From Solibaculum_A intestinale (GTDB lineage Bacteria; Bacillota; Clostridia; Oscillospirales; Acutalibacteraceae), in contig NZ_JBBMFD010000001.1 in the NCBI RefSeq assembly GCF_040096205.1, positions 310,001 to 374,000 of the forward strand: a stretch of 64,000 bases of DNA, read 5' to 3'. The notes under the pieces are model-generated. The model worked only from the letters and a program-made list of their open reading frames with translations. It did no database searches and was not told the DNA's origin. Both the position numbers and the translations under genes were made by a program. Of this stretch, positions 33,073-41,763 are shown one piece after another. Position 1 is the stretch's first letter. Every line of letters begins with the position of its first letter.

Positions 33073-33447
33073 TTATGTAGCCTCTTTCCTGCGCGGCTCT
33101 CCCAGTTCCAGGCCGAAGCTGACCGACAGCGCGTGGTTGACGAGCTCCATGGAGGTTTCGTCCAACCGGCCCATACGTTCCTTGAGCCGCTTTTTGTCCA
33201 GGGTGCGCACCTGCTCGAGCAATACGATGGAATTCTTGCTTAAGCCCGTATCCTGGGCGTCCAGCTGGATGTGGGTGGGCAGCTTGGTTTTGTCCTTCTG
33301 GCTGGTGATCGCCGCGGCGATAACGGTAGGGCTGAATTTGTTTCCGACGTCGTTCTGCACGATCAGCACGGGGCGGATTCCACCCTGCTCCGAGCCGACC
33401 ACCGGACTTAAGTCGGCATAATAAATGTCTCCCCTTCTGATGTTCAC
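33073..33447 (-). CDS. MazF/NdoA-type endoribonuclease toxin, no visible antitoxin
   Basis: 124 residues of the MazF/PemK fold: IRRGDIYYADLSPVVGSEQGGIRPVLIVQND at the start, TVIAAAITSQKDKTKLPTHI in the middle and SIVLLEQVRTLDKKRLKERMG. This is close to B. subtilis NdoA, which cuts at U^ACAU. The start is probably GTG 33447 with a weak GGAG. The antitoxin that usually precedes it is absent from 33450-33880, so toxicity control must be elsewhere or lost. Confidence 0.88.
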   Translation of the reverse strand: MNIRRGDIYYADLSPVVGSEQGGIRPVLIVQNDVGNKFSPTVIAAAITSQKDKTKLPTHIQLDAQDTGLSKNSIVLLEQVRTLDKKRLKERMGRLDETSMELVNHALSVSFGLELGEPRRKEAT

Positions 33448-33516
33448 AAATTGTCACACTCCATTATTCAATCGTTCCTCATGAAGTATTTTTACCCATT
33501 CGGCGCGTGCTTAAAC

Positions 33517-33547
33517 ATGAAAAGAATCCGGGGAACAATTCTTTTCT
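33517..33547. other. Hairpin in the gap between mazF and the HTH gene
   Basis: GAAAAGAAT and its complement with a 12-nt spacer. Apart from this and the promoter at about 33849, the 33448-33880 gap shows no gene that I can support. Confidence 0.35.
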
Positions 33548-33848
33548 GCGAGTCTTACTTGGGCAAGCGACAGCTTATCCTTTCTCAGTATATTTGCGGA
33601 CAAGCCGGCTTGTGACAGCAGCAAAGCTTGTCCAGCGGAGCTTTACCGGAGTGCGTTTTGCAAGGATTGGAGCCATCCCTCCAAAAGGACGAGGGATTTT
33701 TCCACCCGTTTTTCGTCGGGCGGGTCTTTAGGAGAATGGGCGCTGCAATATAAATTTCATTTGCCCGCCTCCCTGAAAATCGTATGGGTGTAAGACAGCC
33801 TGCGTTCCCACTCAACCTCCCTCTGGTACAAAAATGATTCTTCTGTGC

Positions 33849-33854
33849 TATAAT
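33849..33854 (+). promoter_or_regulatory. -10 box of the HTH gene
   Basis: TATAAT at 33849-33854, about 27 nt before the ATG. The -35 region (around 33826) is poor, so an activator may be needed. Confidence 0.45.
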
Positions 33855-33880
33855 CAAGGAAAAAACGGAGGCGGAAACCA

Positions 33881-34126
33881 ATGGACGCGAAAAAGAATCG
33901 AATTGGCGGGTGGCTGCGCGAGGCAAGGCTCTCCGAGCGGCCCAAGGCCACGCAGGAGGAAGTGAGCGCCCGTCTGGCTACCATGGGCGTGTCCCTGTCC
34001 GCCAGCTCCATCGGCAAAATTGAGAACGGCACCCGTCCGGTGACCGACATACAGCTTTGCGCCCTGGCGAAGGCCTTAAAGGTGACGACCGCCTGGCTTC
34101 TGGGCGAGACAGCGGAGAAAAACTGA
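33881..34126 (+). CDS. XRE-family HTH transcriptional regulator
   Basis: 81 residues making up a single Cro/CI helix-turn-helix domain (TQEEVSARLATMGVSLSASSIGKIENGTRPVTDIQLCALAKAL). The ATG follows ACGGAGGCGG. No effector domain. It is followed by a small hairpin (34127-34151) and a structured, gene-free stretch. What it regulates is unknown. Confidence 0.88.
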   Translation: MDAKKNRIGGWLREARLSERPKATQEEVSARLATMGVSLSASSIGKIENGTRPVTDIQLCALAKALKVTTAWLLGETAEKN

Positions 34127-34154
34127 CAAAGCGGGCGCAAGCCCGGCTTTGTTC

Positions 34155-34490
34155 CGAAACCTCCACGCCTCTTTCCAGAAAGCACCTGCCGAGATGCTCC
34201 GGATGGCGGCCTTTCTCCGGATACCGTGTAAGGCAAGCTTTCCTCCGCATGGAACGCATGTACCGGTACGTGCTACAGGTGACCGTTGTCCTGCCTGCCT
34301 CTCGTGAGAGGGACAGGGGTTGAAATGGCCGCCCGGCAACCGGAAAGGAGGTACAAACTGTTCCTCTTGCGAAGGGCGTAGCTTTCTTCTGTTATACGGG
34401 CTGGGTCTGCCAAAGGACCGGCCCGCGGCCAGACCGCCGAAGATCCACGGCGAGGGCAAAGCCGTATTCTTTTCCTTGTACCCCATTCTA
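34155..34490 (+). ncRNA. Candidate structured RNA (no known class)
   Basis: About 335 nt between the HTH gene and a terminator with no plausible protein. Several strong local stems can be drawn on the plus strand: CACCTG (34183-34188) with CAGGTG (34276-34281), CCTCTC/GAGAGG (34298-34311), a long CGGGCTGGGTC/GACCGGCCCG hairpin (34397-34425) and CGCCG/CGGCG (34435-34452). I checked it against RNase P, tmRNA, SRP, 6S, T-box and common riboswitch signatures and found no match. It could also be a decayed gene or a long 3' UTR. Confidence 0.3.
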
Positions 34491-34494
34491 TGAC

Positions 34495-34537
34495 AAAAAT
34501 CGCAGACTCTGTGTATACAGAGTCTGCGATTTTTTAG
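34495..34537. terminator. Bidirectional terminator
   Basis: A perfect CGCAGACTCTGT / ACAGAGTCTGCG hairpin is flanked by AAAAAT on the left and ATTTTTT on the right. It separates the convergent plus-strand HTH/RNA unit and the minus-strand ABC transporter operon. Confidence 0.92.
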
Positions 34538-34546
34538 AGATGACGT

Positions 34547-35719
34547 TTAGTTGTTCCCTGTGCGCCGCTGCTTGGTGATGAACAGGGCCACCGAAAAGAA
34601 GGCGGCGGCAAAGCCAAGCTGGATGAAAATGGCGGTCCAAATGGGGTTGGTGGTCTCGCTGGTGAGCACCGCCAGCGAACCGATGGCGTTATTGGCCTTC
34701 ACATACCAATAGGCGGGCAGGAAGCTGGCGGCGGTGAGCACGCCGGGGCTCATGATTGCCTGGGGGACGAACACGCCGCTGATGAAGCACAGCCCCAGGG
34801 ACACCACGTTGGAGATGGCGGAAAGTACGGTAAAGCTTTTGACAAAGCTGCTGGCCAAAAAGCCGATGCTCAGGGAAACCAGGGCGAAGGCGAAGGTGTT
34901 CGCCAGCAGCATCGGAAGCCCGGCGAAGGAAAGAAGAGCCTTACCGTAAAGAAGGAAGCTCAGGCCGATGAGCAGCACCCAACAGGCTATCGTGAAAATC
35001 GCGCAGCCTAAGGTAACTTGGGCGTTCACGCTGCGAAGCGGGAGCGGCGCGCACAGGTTTCTGCGGCGCAGGTCGGGCTGGTTAAAGACCATCAGGATGG
35101 TACAGATGGTCAGGATCATCATAGCGATGAGCACATAGGCCATGTACTGGTAATAGTAAACGAAATTGGGCGTCCCCTCTGTATTGACGTCGTATTCCTT
35201 GAGGGTGACCGGAGTTTCGATAGCCAGGTCCTCCGCTACGGCGGCGGTCAGCTGTTCCTCCGTCAAATCGGGGTTCGCTTCATGGTAAAGCCGGGCGGTG
35301 CTCAGATACTTTTCGATAAGCTGGTCGCAGTAGTAGCCGGTGGTGGAGTCGGGTACCTTCACCGCATCAAGGGTCACCGGTTCTCCGGCCAGAAACCGGT
35401 CGGTAAACCCATCCTCCACCAGGACGATGTAGGAAACCTCCCGGTAAAAGAGCGCGTCCTGCAGCCGTTCGGAATCGTCCGGCAGGTCGACGAGATGGTT
35501 ATCCTTGGTCAGATAATCGGTCAGGCCCCGCAAAAGCGGGGTGTCCCCGTCCCGGTTGATGACGGCCAGGTTCACACTTTCGACAGTAAAGCCGTCCACA
35601 GCGTTGTTCATCACGTTGCCGCTGAAGATCAGAGAAATGCCGATGAAAATGGCAACGTATAGGATGATGGAGGGGAAGCTTGCGCGCAGAACTTTGAAAA
35701 AAGCTTTAAATACTTGCAT
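34547..35719 (-). CDS. ABC-2 type transporter permease
   Basis: 390 residues. One N-terminal membrane helix (about 12-32), a large extracellular domain (about 40-190), then five or so helices (200-225, 245-265, 275-300, 305-330, 355-380), as in YhgE/Pip- and ABC-2-type exporters. It pairs with the permease encoded directly upstream (14-nt overlap) and the ATPase at 36858. Substrate unknown; antimicrobial peptide or lipid export is typical. Confidence 0.9.
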   Translation of the reverse strand: MQVFKAFFKVLRASFPSIILYVAIFIGISLIFSGNVMNNAVDGFTVESVNLAVINRDGDTPLLRGLTDYLTKDNHLVDLPDDSERLQDALFYREVSYIVLVEDGFTDRFLAGEPVTLDAVKVPDSTTGYYCDQLIEKYLSTARLYHEANPDLTEEQLTAAVAEDLAIETPVTLKEYDVNTEGTPNFVYYYQYMAYVLIAMMILTICTILMVFNQPDLRRRNLCAPLPLRSVNAQVTLGCAIFTIACWVLLIGLSFLLYGKALLSFAGLPMLLANTFAFALVSLSIGFLASSFVKSFTVLSAISNVVSLGLCFISGVFVPQAIMSPGVLTAASFLPAYWYVKANNAIGSLAVLTSETTNPIWTAIFIQLGFAAAFFSVALFITKQRRTGNN

Positions 35720-36848
35720 ACTTCTGCCTCCTTACCAATAGATAGCTTCCCAAGCAGAAAAGCGCCGAGATGCCGCAAAGAATGCCGATATTGAGAAAAT
35801 ACCGGGTGTGGGATTCGAAGACGTAGAGGCAATAGAACGCGTCGGCTATGAGGGCGGCGGGATTGATGTAGGAAAGGACGGGGGCGTAAAGGTTGATGTA
35901 GGTGCGGATATCCACCATCATCAGCCCCGCAAGGAAGCACAGGAATAGGGTGACGGCGATGAGCAGGGCGGTTTTGAGCCCATCCCTCTTTTGAAACAGG
36001 CAGCCCATAAAGGTGCCGAAGGAGATGCCGGTCACCGAGCCCACCAGGCAGGTCAAAAGAACATATCCGATTTGGCTGCCGAAGGAGATGCCCAGCACAA
36101 AAACCAGGTAGGCCAGCACCAGGAGCATTTCCGCCACGTGCAGCACTAAGGAAGCGGCCGCATCCCCCAACACCGCGGTCATCTTATGGGTAGGCGCCAC
36201 GCTGCGCCTGGCGCCCAGGGCGGAGACGTTTGGCTGGATATCGGTGGAGTTGCGCAGGCCCCAGAAGGAGCCGTACAATGCCGTCATGGCCAGCAGGGCG
36301 AAAAAATAGTTGAGCATGGTGTCCGGCTTTGCGCCGGAAAGGGAGGCTTCGTTTACAAAGCTCTCCTTCCCCATGCCTTCCAAAAGGCCGGACAGGTCCG
36401 CCTTGGGATTCTCACGGAGAATCTTCATCATGGCGGCGGACTTCTGGGCGTATTCGTCCAGAAATGCCTTGAGGATACTTTGGTTCATTCCGCTTTCCTT
36501 CACGGTCAGGCGGACTTCCCCGTCCGCCTCCAAAATGCCGTCCACTTCTCCTATTTCCAGAAGCCGGTCGGCTTCCTCTCCGCTCACGAAGGATACGCTT
36601 AAAAGCTGCCCGTCTCCCGGCTGGGAAACGGCGTCAAGGGTCTCTTGGAAGGCCTCGTTTTGCCGGTAACCGGCGCTGTCCACCACTGCTACCTTGACAG
36701 GGCTGAATTCCTCGGTAATATTCATGATGTTGCCGAAGGCGATGTTAAAGAAGGTACCCAGCACCACGGGAAACAGCAGCGTCCAGAAAAGCATCAGCTT
36801 ATCCCGGGTCAGGCACTTGAGCCTTCCTATAAATATGTGGAGAAACAT
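35706..36848 (-). CDS. ABC-2 type transporter permease
   Basis: 380 residues with the same layout: N-terminal helix (about 18-38), extracellular domain (40-175) and a C-terminal block of helices (205-375). MFLHIFIGRLKCLTRDK at the start is typical of ABC-2 permeases. RBS AGGAGGC lies upstream. With the neighbouring permease it probably forms a heterodimer. Confidence 0.9.
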   Translation of the reverse strand: MFLHIFIGRLKCLTRDKLMLFWTLLFPVVLGTFFNIAFGNIMNITEEFSPVKVAVVDSAGYRQNEAFQETLDAVSQPGDGQLLSVSFVSGEEADRLLEIGEVDGILEADGEVRLTVKESGMNQSILKAFLDEYAQKSAAMMKILRENPKADLSGLLEGMGKESFVNEASLSGAKPDTMLNYFFALLAMTALYGSFWGLRNSTDIQPNVSALGARRSVAPTHKMTAVLGDAAASLVLHVAEMLLVLAYLVFVLGISFGSQIGYVLLTCLVGSVTGISFGTFMGCLFQKRDGLKTALLIAVTLFLCFLAGLMMVDIRTYINLYAPVLSYINPAALIADAFYCLYVFESHTRYFLNIGILCGISALFCLGSYLLVRRQKYASI

Positions 36849-36857
36849 AACAGCCTC

Positions 36858-37790
36858 CTAATCCCGCAGGTGTTTTCCGGTGATTTCCAGAAACACGTCG
36901 TTGAGGGTGGGCGGCTCGGCATAAACCCGGCCGAAGGACAGTTCCTGCTCTCTGAGGTAATCGAGCAGGCGGATCAGGTTATGCGCGCCGCCGCTGCAAT
37001 GGGCGGTTAAGCGGGCGCCGTCGTACTCGGCCCCGGTCACATGGGGCAGGCGCTTGACCTCGTCGAGCTGCTCCTCCTTTAAGCCGAAGAGCTCCACTGT
37101 CAGCGTTTCCCCGCCTTTGATCATCCCTTTGAGCTGTTCCTTGGTACCGGTTGCCAGGGTCTTGCCCTTATCCATAATGACAATGCGGCTGCAGATCTGC
37201 TCCACCTCTTCCATGTAGTGAGAGGTGTAGACGATGGTGGCGCCCTGCTCGTTGAGCTTTAAAATGCCTTCGAGAATGCTGTTGCGGCTTTGCGGGTCCA
37301 CCGCCACCGTCGGCTCGTCGAGGATAATAAGCCGGGGCTTGTGGGCGATGCCGCAGGCGATGTTCAGCCGGCGCAGCAGGCCGCCGGACAGCTTTTTGGG
37401 GTGAAACCTGCGAAAGTCCTGCAGGCCGACGAAGTCGATGGCTTCTTCCACAAGCTCCCGGCGCTTTTGCCGGTCTTTCACGTACAGGCCGCAGAAATAG
37501 TCGATGTTTTCCTGTACCGACAGCTCCTGGAACACCGCCACATTCTGCATAACGATGCCGATGTCCTGCTTGATGGAATAGGCGTCGGGACGCATAGGCT
37601 TACCGAAAATCTCGATGGTCCCTTTGTCGTACTTGAGCAGGGACAGGATGCAGTTGATGGCAGTGGTCTTTCCGGAGCCATTGGGGCCTAATAATCCGAA
37701 CACTTCCCCCTCCTCAATCTGGAGGCTGAAATGGTCAAGCGCCAGAATACTTCCGTACCGTTTGACCAGGTTTTTCACATTTATGACCAA
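36858..37790 (-). CDS. ABC transporter ATP-binding protein
   Basis: A 310-residue cytoplasmic ATPase with Walker A LLGPNGSGKTTAIN, signature KLSGGLLRRLNIA, Walker B PRLIILDEPTVAVDPQSR and H-loop VYTSHYMEE. A C-terminal roughly 90-residue extension is typical of DrrA-type exporters. The start is probably TTG 37790, because GGAGGG lies 7 nt upstream and an Ile-rich beta strand (VINVKNLVKRYG) follows. It is the first gene of the exporter operon, divergent from the two-component system. Confidence 0.92.
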   Translation of the reverse strand: MVINVKNLVKRYGSILALDHFSLQIEEGEVFGLLGPNGSGKTTAINCILSLLKYDKGTIEIFGKPMRPDAYSIKQDIGIVMQNVAVFQELSVQENIDYFCGLYVKDRQKRRELVEEAIDFVGLQDFRRFHPKKLSGGLLRRLNIACGIAHKPRLIILDEPTVAVDPQSRNSILEGILKLNEQGATIVYTSHYMEEVEQICSRIVIMDKGKTLATGTKEQLKGMIKGGETLTVELFGLKEEQLDEVKRLPHVTGAEYDGARLTAHCSGGAHNLIRLLDYLREQELSFGRVYAEPPTLNDVFLEITGKHLRD

Positions 37791-37823
37791 TGGGAATCCC
37801 TCCTTGCCGGTTTGTGATACCCT

Positions 37824-37913
37824 AAGTTTAGCAAAAGATACTACCGCGCGGTAGTGAAAAACCTCACAACCGGGCGGTGACATTTGTCACAACCCAAAAT
37901 GCGGTGCTTGTGA
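37824..37913. promoter_or_regulatory. Shared operator-like repeats between exporter and kinase genes
   Basis: The divergent gap contains a perfect 14-bp palindrome CTACCGCGCGGTAG (37841-37854) and three copies of TCACAAC or its complement (37863-37869, 37887-37893, and inverted at 37907-37913). GTGACATTTGTCAC (37877-37890) is also a palindrome. The NarL-type regulator encoded in this locus probably binds some of these. Confidence 0.5.
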
Positions 37914-37936
37914 CCCGCCTCATTCCATGCTACAAT
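37908..37936 (+). promoter_or_regulatory. Promoter of the LiaS/NarL-type two-component system
   Basis: TTGTGA (37908-37913), 17-bp spacer and TACAAT (37931-37936), 27 nt before the kinase ATG. The -35 hexamer lies inside one of the TCACAAC repeats, which suggests autoregulation. Confidence 0.7.
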
Positions 37937-37962
37937 CAGCGGTAGAAAGGAAGGTGCGGCGG

Positions 37963-39054
37963 ATGCAAGTGATTATCGATAAACTTCTTTTGTTCGCAGG
38001 CGGATGTATCCTGCTCTTTTCTCTGCCGGTCACGGTGGAGAGCGTGGCGAGCATGCTGGCGGCCTTAACCCTTTCTTCCCTGGGAAGCTTTATGGAGTAT
38101 AGACGGGTTTCCCTGCTTTTTGCCCTTCTGTTTACCGCGGGCGCTCTCTTTTTCCCCTTATGCTGCCTTTATCTTCCCCTTCTTTACTACGACGTGTTCT
38201 TTTCCTCCCCGCCGGGATGGTGGGCCCTGTGCCTACTGGGACCGGCGGTCCAGCATGAGAAGCTGTCTCCTCTTTATTTGGGCTTGCTGGCCCTTTTGCT
38301 GCTCACTGCCCTTTTGCTAAAGAAGCGGACCCAATCGGAGCAGGAGTTAAAGAAGGAATCCCTTCGCACCCGGGACGCGGGCCGGGAACTGAGCCTCCTG
38401 CTCGAGCAGAAAAACCGGGATCTGATGGAAAAGCAGGACTACGAAATCCGTCTCGCCACCTTAAACGAACGAAACCGCATCGCCCGGGAAATCCACGACA
38501 GTGTGGGGCATATGCTCTCCCGGTCCATCCTGCAGACGGGGGCTTTATTGGCGGTCAATCGGGACGAAATGGTCAACGAATACCTGCTGGGGCTTAAGGA
38601 TACCCTGTCCCAGGCCATGGACAGCATCCGGGAAAGCGTCCATGACCTGCACGACGACTCAGTGGACCTGTCGGTTCAGATTACAGCGCTCCTCCAAGAA
38701 TTTACCTTCTGCCCAGTTTCGCTGGATTATGACATGGAAAGCGATGTGGAAAAGGACGTAAAATACTGTTTTCTTGCAGTGGTCAAGGAGGCGCTCAACA
38801 ACATCATGAAGCATTCCAACGCCACCAAGGCCTCCATCACCCTGCGCGAGCACCCGGCCCTTTATCAGCTCATTATACGGGATAACGGCACAACTGCCGC
38901 CCAACCCAAGCAATCGGACGGTTTGGGCCTTCGCAACATGGCCGAGCGGGTGGAAGCGCTCCAGGGCCACTTTCACGTCACCTTTCAGGACGGCGTGACT
39001 CTTTTTCTATCCATTCCAAAGGAGGTTCGCCATGCAAATCCTAATCGTGGATGA
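37963..39054 (+). CDS. Sensor histidine kinase (HisKA_3, NarL-partner type)
   Basis: 363 residues. Four or five membrane helices fill residues 5-120 with almost no extracellular loop, so it is an intramembrane-sensing type. A coiled-coil linker (125-165), dimerisation/phospho-acceptor motif RIAREIHDSVGHML (His178) and HATPase_c with VVKEALNNIMKHSNA and GLGLRNMAERVEAL follow. Neighbouring ABC exporter genes suggest sensing of envelope-active compounds. The ATG at 37963 follows GGAAGG. Confidence 0.93.
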   Translation: MQVIIDKLLLFAGGCILLFSLPVTVESVASMLAALTLSSLGSFMEYRRVSLLFALLFTAGALFFPLCCLYLPLLYYDVFFSSPPGWWALCLLGPAVQHEKLSPLYLGLLALLLLTALLLKKRTQSEQELKKESLRTRDAGRELSLLLEQKNRDLMEKQDYEIRLATLNERNRIAREIHDSVGHMLSRSILQTGALLAVNRDEMVNEYLLGLKDTLSQAMDSIRESVHDLHDDSVDLSVQITALLQEFTFCPVSLDYDMESDVEKDVKYCFLAVVKEALNNIMKHSNATKASITLREHPALYQLIIRDNGTTAAQPKQSDGLGLRNMAERVEALQGHFHVTFQDGVTLFLSIPKEVRHANPNRG

Positions 39055-39652
39055 CGATAAACTCGTATGCGCATCCTTAAAAACCATCCTGGAGGCAGAC
39101 GGGGCCATCCAGGTGACAGGTGCCGGCAACAGCGGCCGGGAAGCCATCCTCCTTTACCGGGAGCTTCGCCCCGACGTGCTGCTTATGGATATCCGTATGG
39201 ACGGCATGACCGGCCTTGCCGCGGGCGAACAGATTTTAAAGGAATTTCCCCAGGCCCGCATCCTGTTTCTGACCACCTTTTTGGACGACGAATACATCGT
39301 CAAGGCGCTGAAAATCGGAGCCAAGGGCTATATTCTTAAACAAAAGTTCGAAAGCATTGTTCCGGCCATCAAAGCGGTGCATTTGGGGCAGAGCGTGTTC
39401 GGGGACGAAATCGTCACTAAGCTGCCGGGGCTTTTGCAGGCGGACGAAGCCTTTTGCTACGCGGATTACGACATCAGCGAAAAGGAGCTCGAGCTCATTT
39501 CCCTGGTGGCTAAGGGCCTCAGCAATCGGGAGATTGCCCATGCTCTTTATCTGAGCGAGGGCACGGTGCGCAATTACCTAAGCGGCATTTTAGAGAAGCT
39601 CTCCCTGCGGGACAGAACCCAGCTGGCCATCTTCTACTACCAGCACCGGTGA
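39032..39652 (+). CDS. NarL/LuxR-family response regulator
   Basis: 206 residues. The receiver domain has phospho-acceptor Asp53 (VLLMDIRMDGMTG) and Lys in GYILKQKF, with an output LuxR-type helix-turn-helix (about 140-205; LSNREIAHALYLSEGTVRNYLSGILEKL). GGAGG lies 8 nt upstream of the ATG, inside the end of the kinase gene (23-nt overlap). It probably controls the divergent exporter. Confidence 0.95.
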   Translation: MQILIVDDDKLVCASLKTILEADGAIQVTGAGNSGREAILLYRELRPDVLLMDIRMDGMTGLAAGEQILKEFPQARILFLTTFLDDEYIVKALKIGAKGYILKQKFESIVPAIKAVHLGQSVFGDEIVTKLPGLLQADEAFCYADYDISEKELELISLVAKGLSNREIAHALYLSEGTVRNYLSGILEKLSLRDRTQLAIFYYQHR

Positions 39653-39681
39653 GGCACTGGGCTGCTTTCTCCATATATGTG

Positions 39682-39722
39682 AAAAGGCCAGGCAAAGCGG
39701 CGCCGCTTTGCCTGGCCTTTTG
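39682..39722 (+). terminator. Terminator of the two-component operon
   Basis: A 19-bp stem AAAAGGCCAGGCAAAGCGG with its complement, almost without loop, ends in TTTT. Confidence 0.9.
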
Positions 39723-39829
39723 TATGTAAGCTTTCTTGCAAAGAACCTTCTCTGTTTTCCCGAGACACAGACGCTCCGCTTTTTTACGGGCGCATGGGCG
39801 GGGCGGTTTTCCAGCCAGTCCCTTGGCTC

Positions 39830-40246
39830 TTATCCCTCGATTTCCTCCATGTCGTCGTGCAGGCCGAAGTAGTCCTCGTCGTGGTCCTGGGCGTCATTGT
39901 CGAGGATTTCACCCACCCGCATACGGCGCTTGATCTTCATTTCCTCCACCTGGTGGTGGATCAATTCCTTTACCTCACGGGGTTTTTTGATGTTCTTGAT
40001 TTCCAGCACCGGCATGCTCTTGTCCGACGATTGGAGCAGGATGGTACCTACGCCGAAAATCCGCTGGCCCAGAGAGATGCGCAGGCTGATGTCCCGCACC
40101 CGGTAAAGGAGGATTTCCTCCAGGTTCATGTTGAGAAGGCCCGTTTCCAGGAAAATCCGGTCCTCCGACAGGGAATATTTTGTAAAGGAAAGGGGCATGC
40201 CCAGAATCCGCTTGCGGTCCTTCCAAATGTATTCGATTGCATCCAT
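39830..40246 (-). CDS. Bacterial PH-domain protein (bPH2/DUF304-like)
   Basis: 138 residues. A beta-rich PH-like domain (about 10-95; SFTKYSLSEDRIFLETGLLNMNLEEILLYRVRD broken by turns, ISLGQRIFGVGTILL) and an acidic C-terminal tail (DNDAQDHDEDYFGLHDDMEEIEG). No membrane helix, unlike many DUF304 members. Function unknown. It follows the MATE gene by about 20 nt on the same strand. Confidence 0.75.
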   Translation of the reverse strand: MDAIEYIWKDRKRILGMPLSFTKYSLSEDRIFLETGLLNMNLEEILLYRVRDISLRISLGQRIFGVGTILLQSSDKSMPVLEIKNIKKPREVKELIHHQVEEMKIKRRMRVGEILDNDAQDHDEDYFGLHDDMEEIEG

Positions 40247-40265
40247 AAAACCTCTTCCTTTCCCG

Positions 40266-41663
40266 TTAATCGATCAGACGATGCTGGTACCACTTCTGGC
40301 CGTGGAAGCGGATCATAAAAATGACCCCGCGTACGCCCCACTCGCCGATCATCGCCACCCAGACGCCCATGATGCCGAAGTTGAGCAGGATGCCCAGCAC
40401 ATAGCCCAACGCTACTCGAAACAGCCACATGGACAAGAGCGACACCACGGAGGTATATTTGGAATCGCCCGCCGCGCGCAAAGAAGAAGGGACAATAAAG
40501 CTCAAAGACCACAAAAACGGCTGACAGATCCCGGTGACGAGTACAATTTCAAAAATAGTAGGGACGATTTCCGGCGCCGGCGAAAAAAGCTGCACCAGCA
40601 CTGGAAAGAGGGGAAGCAGGATGGCGGCGCTGAGCACAAAGGAAATAGACCCGAGCCCTACGAAGGATTTGATAAATTTGCGCGCGTCTTTGATATTCCG
40701 GCGGCCGATGCACTGGCCCACCACCGTGACCACCGACAGGTTTAACGCATTGCCAGCAATCTGGAACAGCTGGGTCAGCGACCAGCTGATGGCGTTGACG
40801 GTCATGGAAACCGTGCCAAGCTGGACGACAAAGGTCTGGGTCAGAATCTTACCGCCGTTGAAAAACATCTGCTCGGCGGCAAACGGAATGCCGATGAACA
40901 GAATTTTTTTCTGAATGGACAGGTTGAGCCTAAGCGCGTCCTTAATACGAAAGTGCAAAGACGTGTTGATTTTCAGCAGGTAGACGATGGAGCAGATCAT
41001 TCCGAGACCTCTGGAAAGGAGCATGGAGGTGACCATGCCCGCAACGCCCCAGTGCAAAAAGGTGATGAACACCACGTTTAAAAGCACATAGCTTACGTTC
41101 GTGATCACCGAGAGCACCAGGGAGGACCTGGTCTGGGCCACGCCGCGCAGGGCGCCGCACACCGCTTCGGTGACGGCGATGAACGCGTAGGAAGCGGCGC
41201 TGCCGATCAAATAAATCTGCGCGTTTTCAAAAACCGCCGGCTCTGCTCCGCCGAAGAGCAGCTTTAAAATCGGATCATGGAACACGATGACCAGGACGCT
41301 GATGACAACGGCGACCATAGCCACCGAGGAAATGGTCTGTGCAGCGGACTTAGAGACCATCTCGTCGTTCCCGCTTCCCTTATATTGGGCGACCACCACC
41401 GTACCGCCGGTGGCGATGGCGATGAAGACGTTTAACAGGAAGATGTTCACCGAGTCCACCATGTTGACCGCGCTGACCGCTTCCATGCCGGATGAGCTGA
41501 TCATGGCGGTGTTGAGCATGCTCAGGCCGATGATGAACGCCTGGTCCACCAGCAGCGGAAGGATGATCGCAATGATCTGCCGGTAATGCATGGATTCGCC
41601 GGTAAGATACTTATTAAGCAATTTCACGGCGCCCCTCTTTACTGCCTGCACGATTGCAACCAC
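40266..41663 (-). CDS. MATE-family efflux transporter
   Basis: About 465 residues with 12 membrane helices in two pseudo-repeats (LPLLVDQAFIIGLSMLNTAMIS near the start; FIGIPFAAEQMFFNGGKILTQTFVV in the second half). It exports organic cations or drugs using Na+ or H+. The start is set near GTG 41663, with GAGGGG 6 nt upstream. Frames extending to 41765 cross the promoter at 41689-41718 and cannot be used. Confidence 0.9.
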   Translation of the reverse strand: MVAIVQAVKRGAVKLLNKYLTGESMHYRQIIAIILPLLVDQAFIIGLSMLNTAMISSSGMEAVSAVNMVDSVNIFLLNVFIAIATGGTVVVAQYKGSGNDEMVSKSAAQTISSVAMVAVVISVLVIVFHDPILKLLFGGAEPAVFENAQIYLIGSAASYAFIAVTEAVCGALRGVAQTRSSLVLSVITNVSYVLLNVVFITFLHWGVAGMVTSMLLSRGLGMICSIVYLLKINTSLHFRIKDALRLNLSIQKKILFIGIPFAAEQMFFNGGKILTQTFVVQLGTVSMTVNAISWSLTQLFQIAGNALNLSVVTVVGQCIGRRNIKDARKFIKSFVGLGSISFVLSAAILLPLFPVLVQLFSPAPEIVPTIFEIVLVTGICQPFLWSLSFIVPSSLRAAGDSKYTSVVSLLSMWLFRVALGYVLGILLNFGIMGVWVAMIGEWGVRGVIFMIRFHGQKWYQHRLID

Positions 41664-41688
41664 CACATTCCCCTCATAATATAGGCTC

Positions 41689-41718
41689 AGTATACCATTC
41701 CTTCCCCCCTCAATGCAA
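41689..41718 (-). promoter_or_regulatory. Promoter of the MATE gene
   Basis: Minus-strand TTGCAT (41713-41718), 18-bp spacer and TATACT (41689-41694), about 25 nt upstream of the chosen start. Confidence 0.65.
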
Positions 41719-41763
41719 GGAACAAACGGGACAAAAAATCCGTAAATTAACGCAAATACCCGC

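Noticed and set aside
34076..34486. 136-codon minus-strand open frame opposite the HTH gene
   Set aside because: Low-complexity Arg/Pro/Gly composition and overlap with the real HTH gene; it is a by-product of G+C-rich sequence.
34155..34490. RNase P RNA, tmRNA, SRP RNA, 6S RNA or a known riboswitch in this stretch
   Set aside because: None of the diagnostic conserved strings (e.g. GAGGAAAGTCC, the tRNA-like ends of tmRNA, the SRP tetraloop region) is present on either strand.
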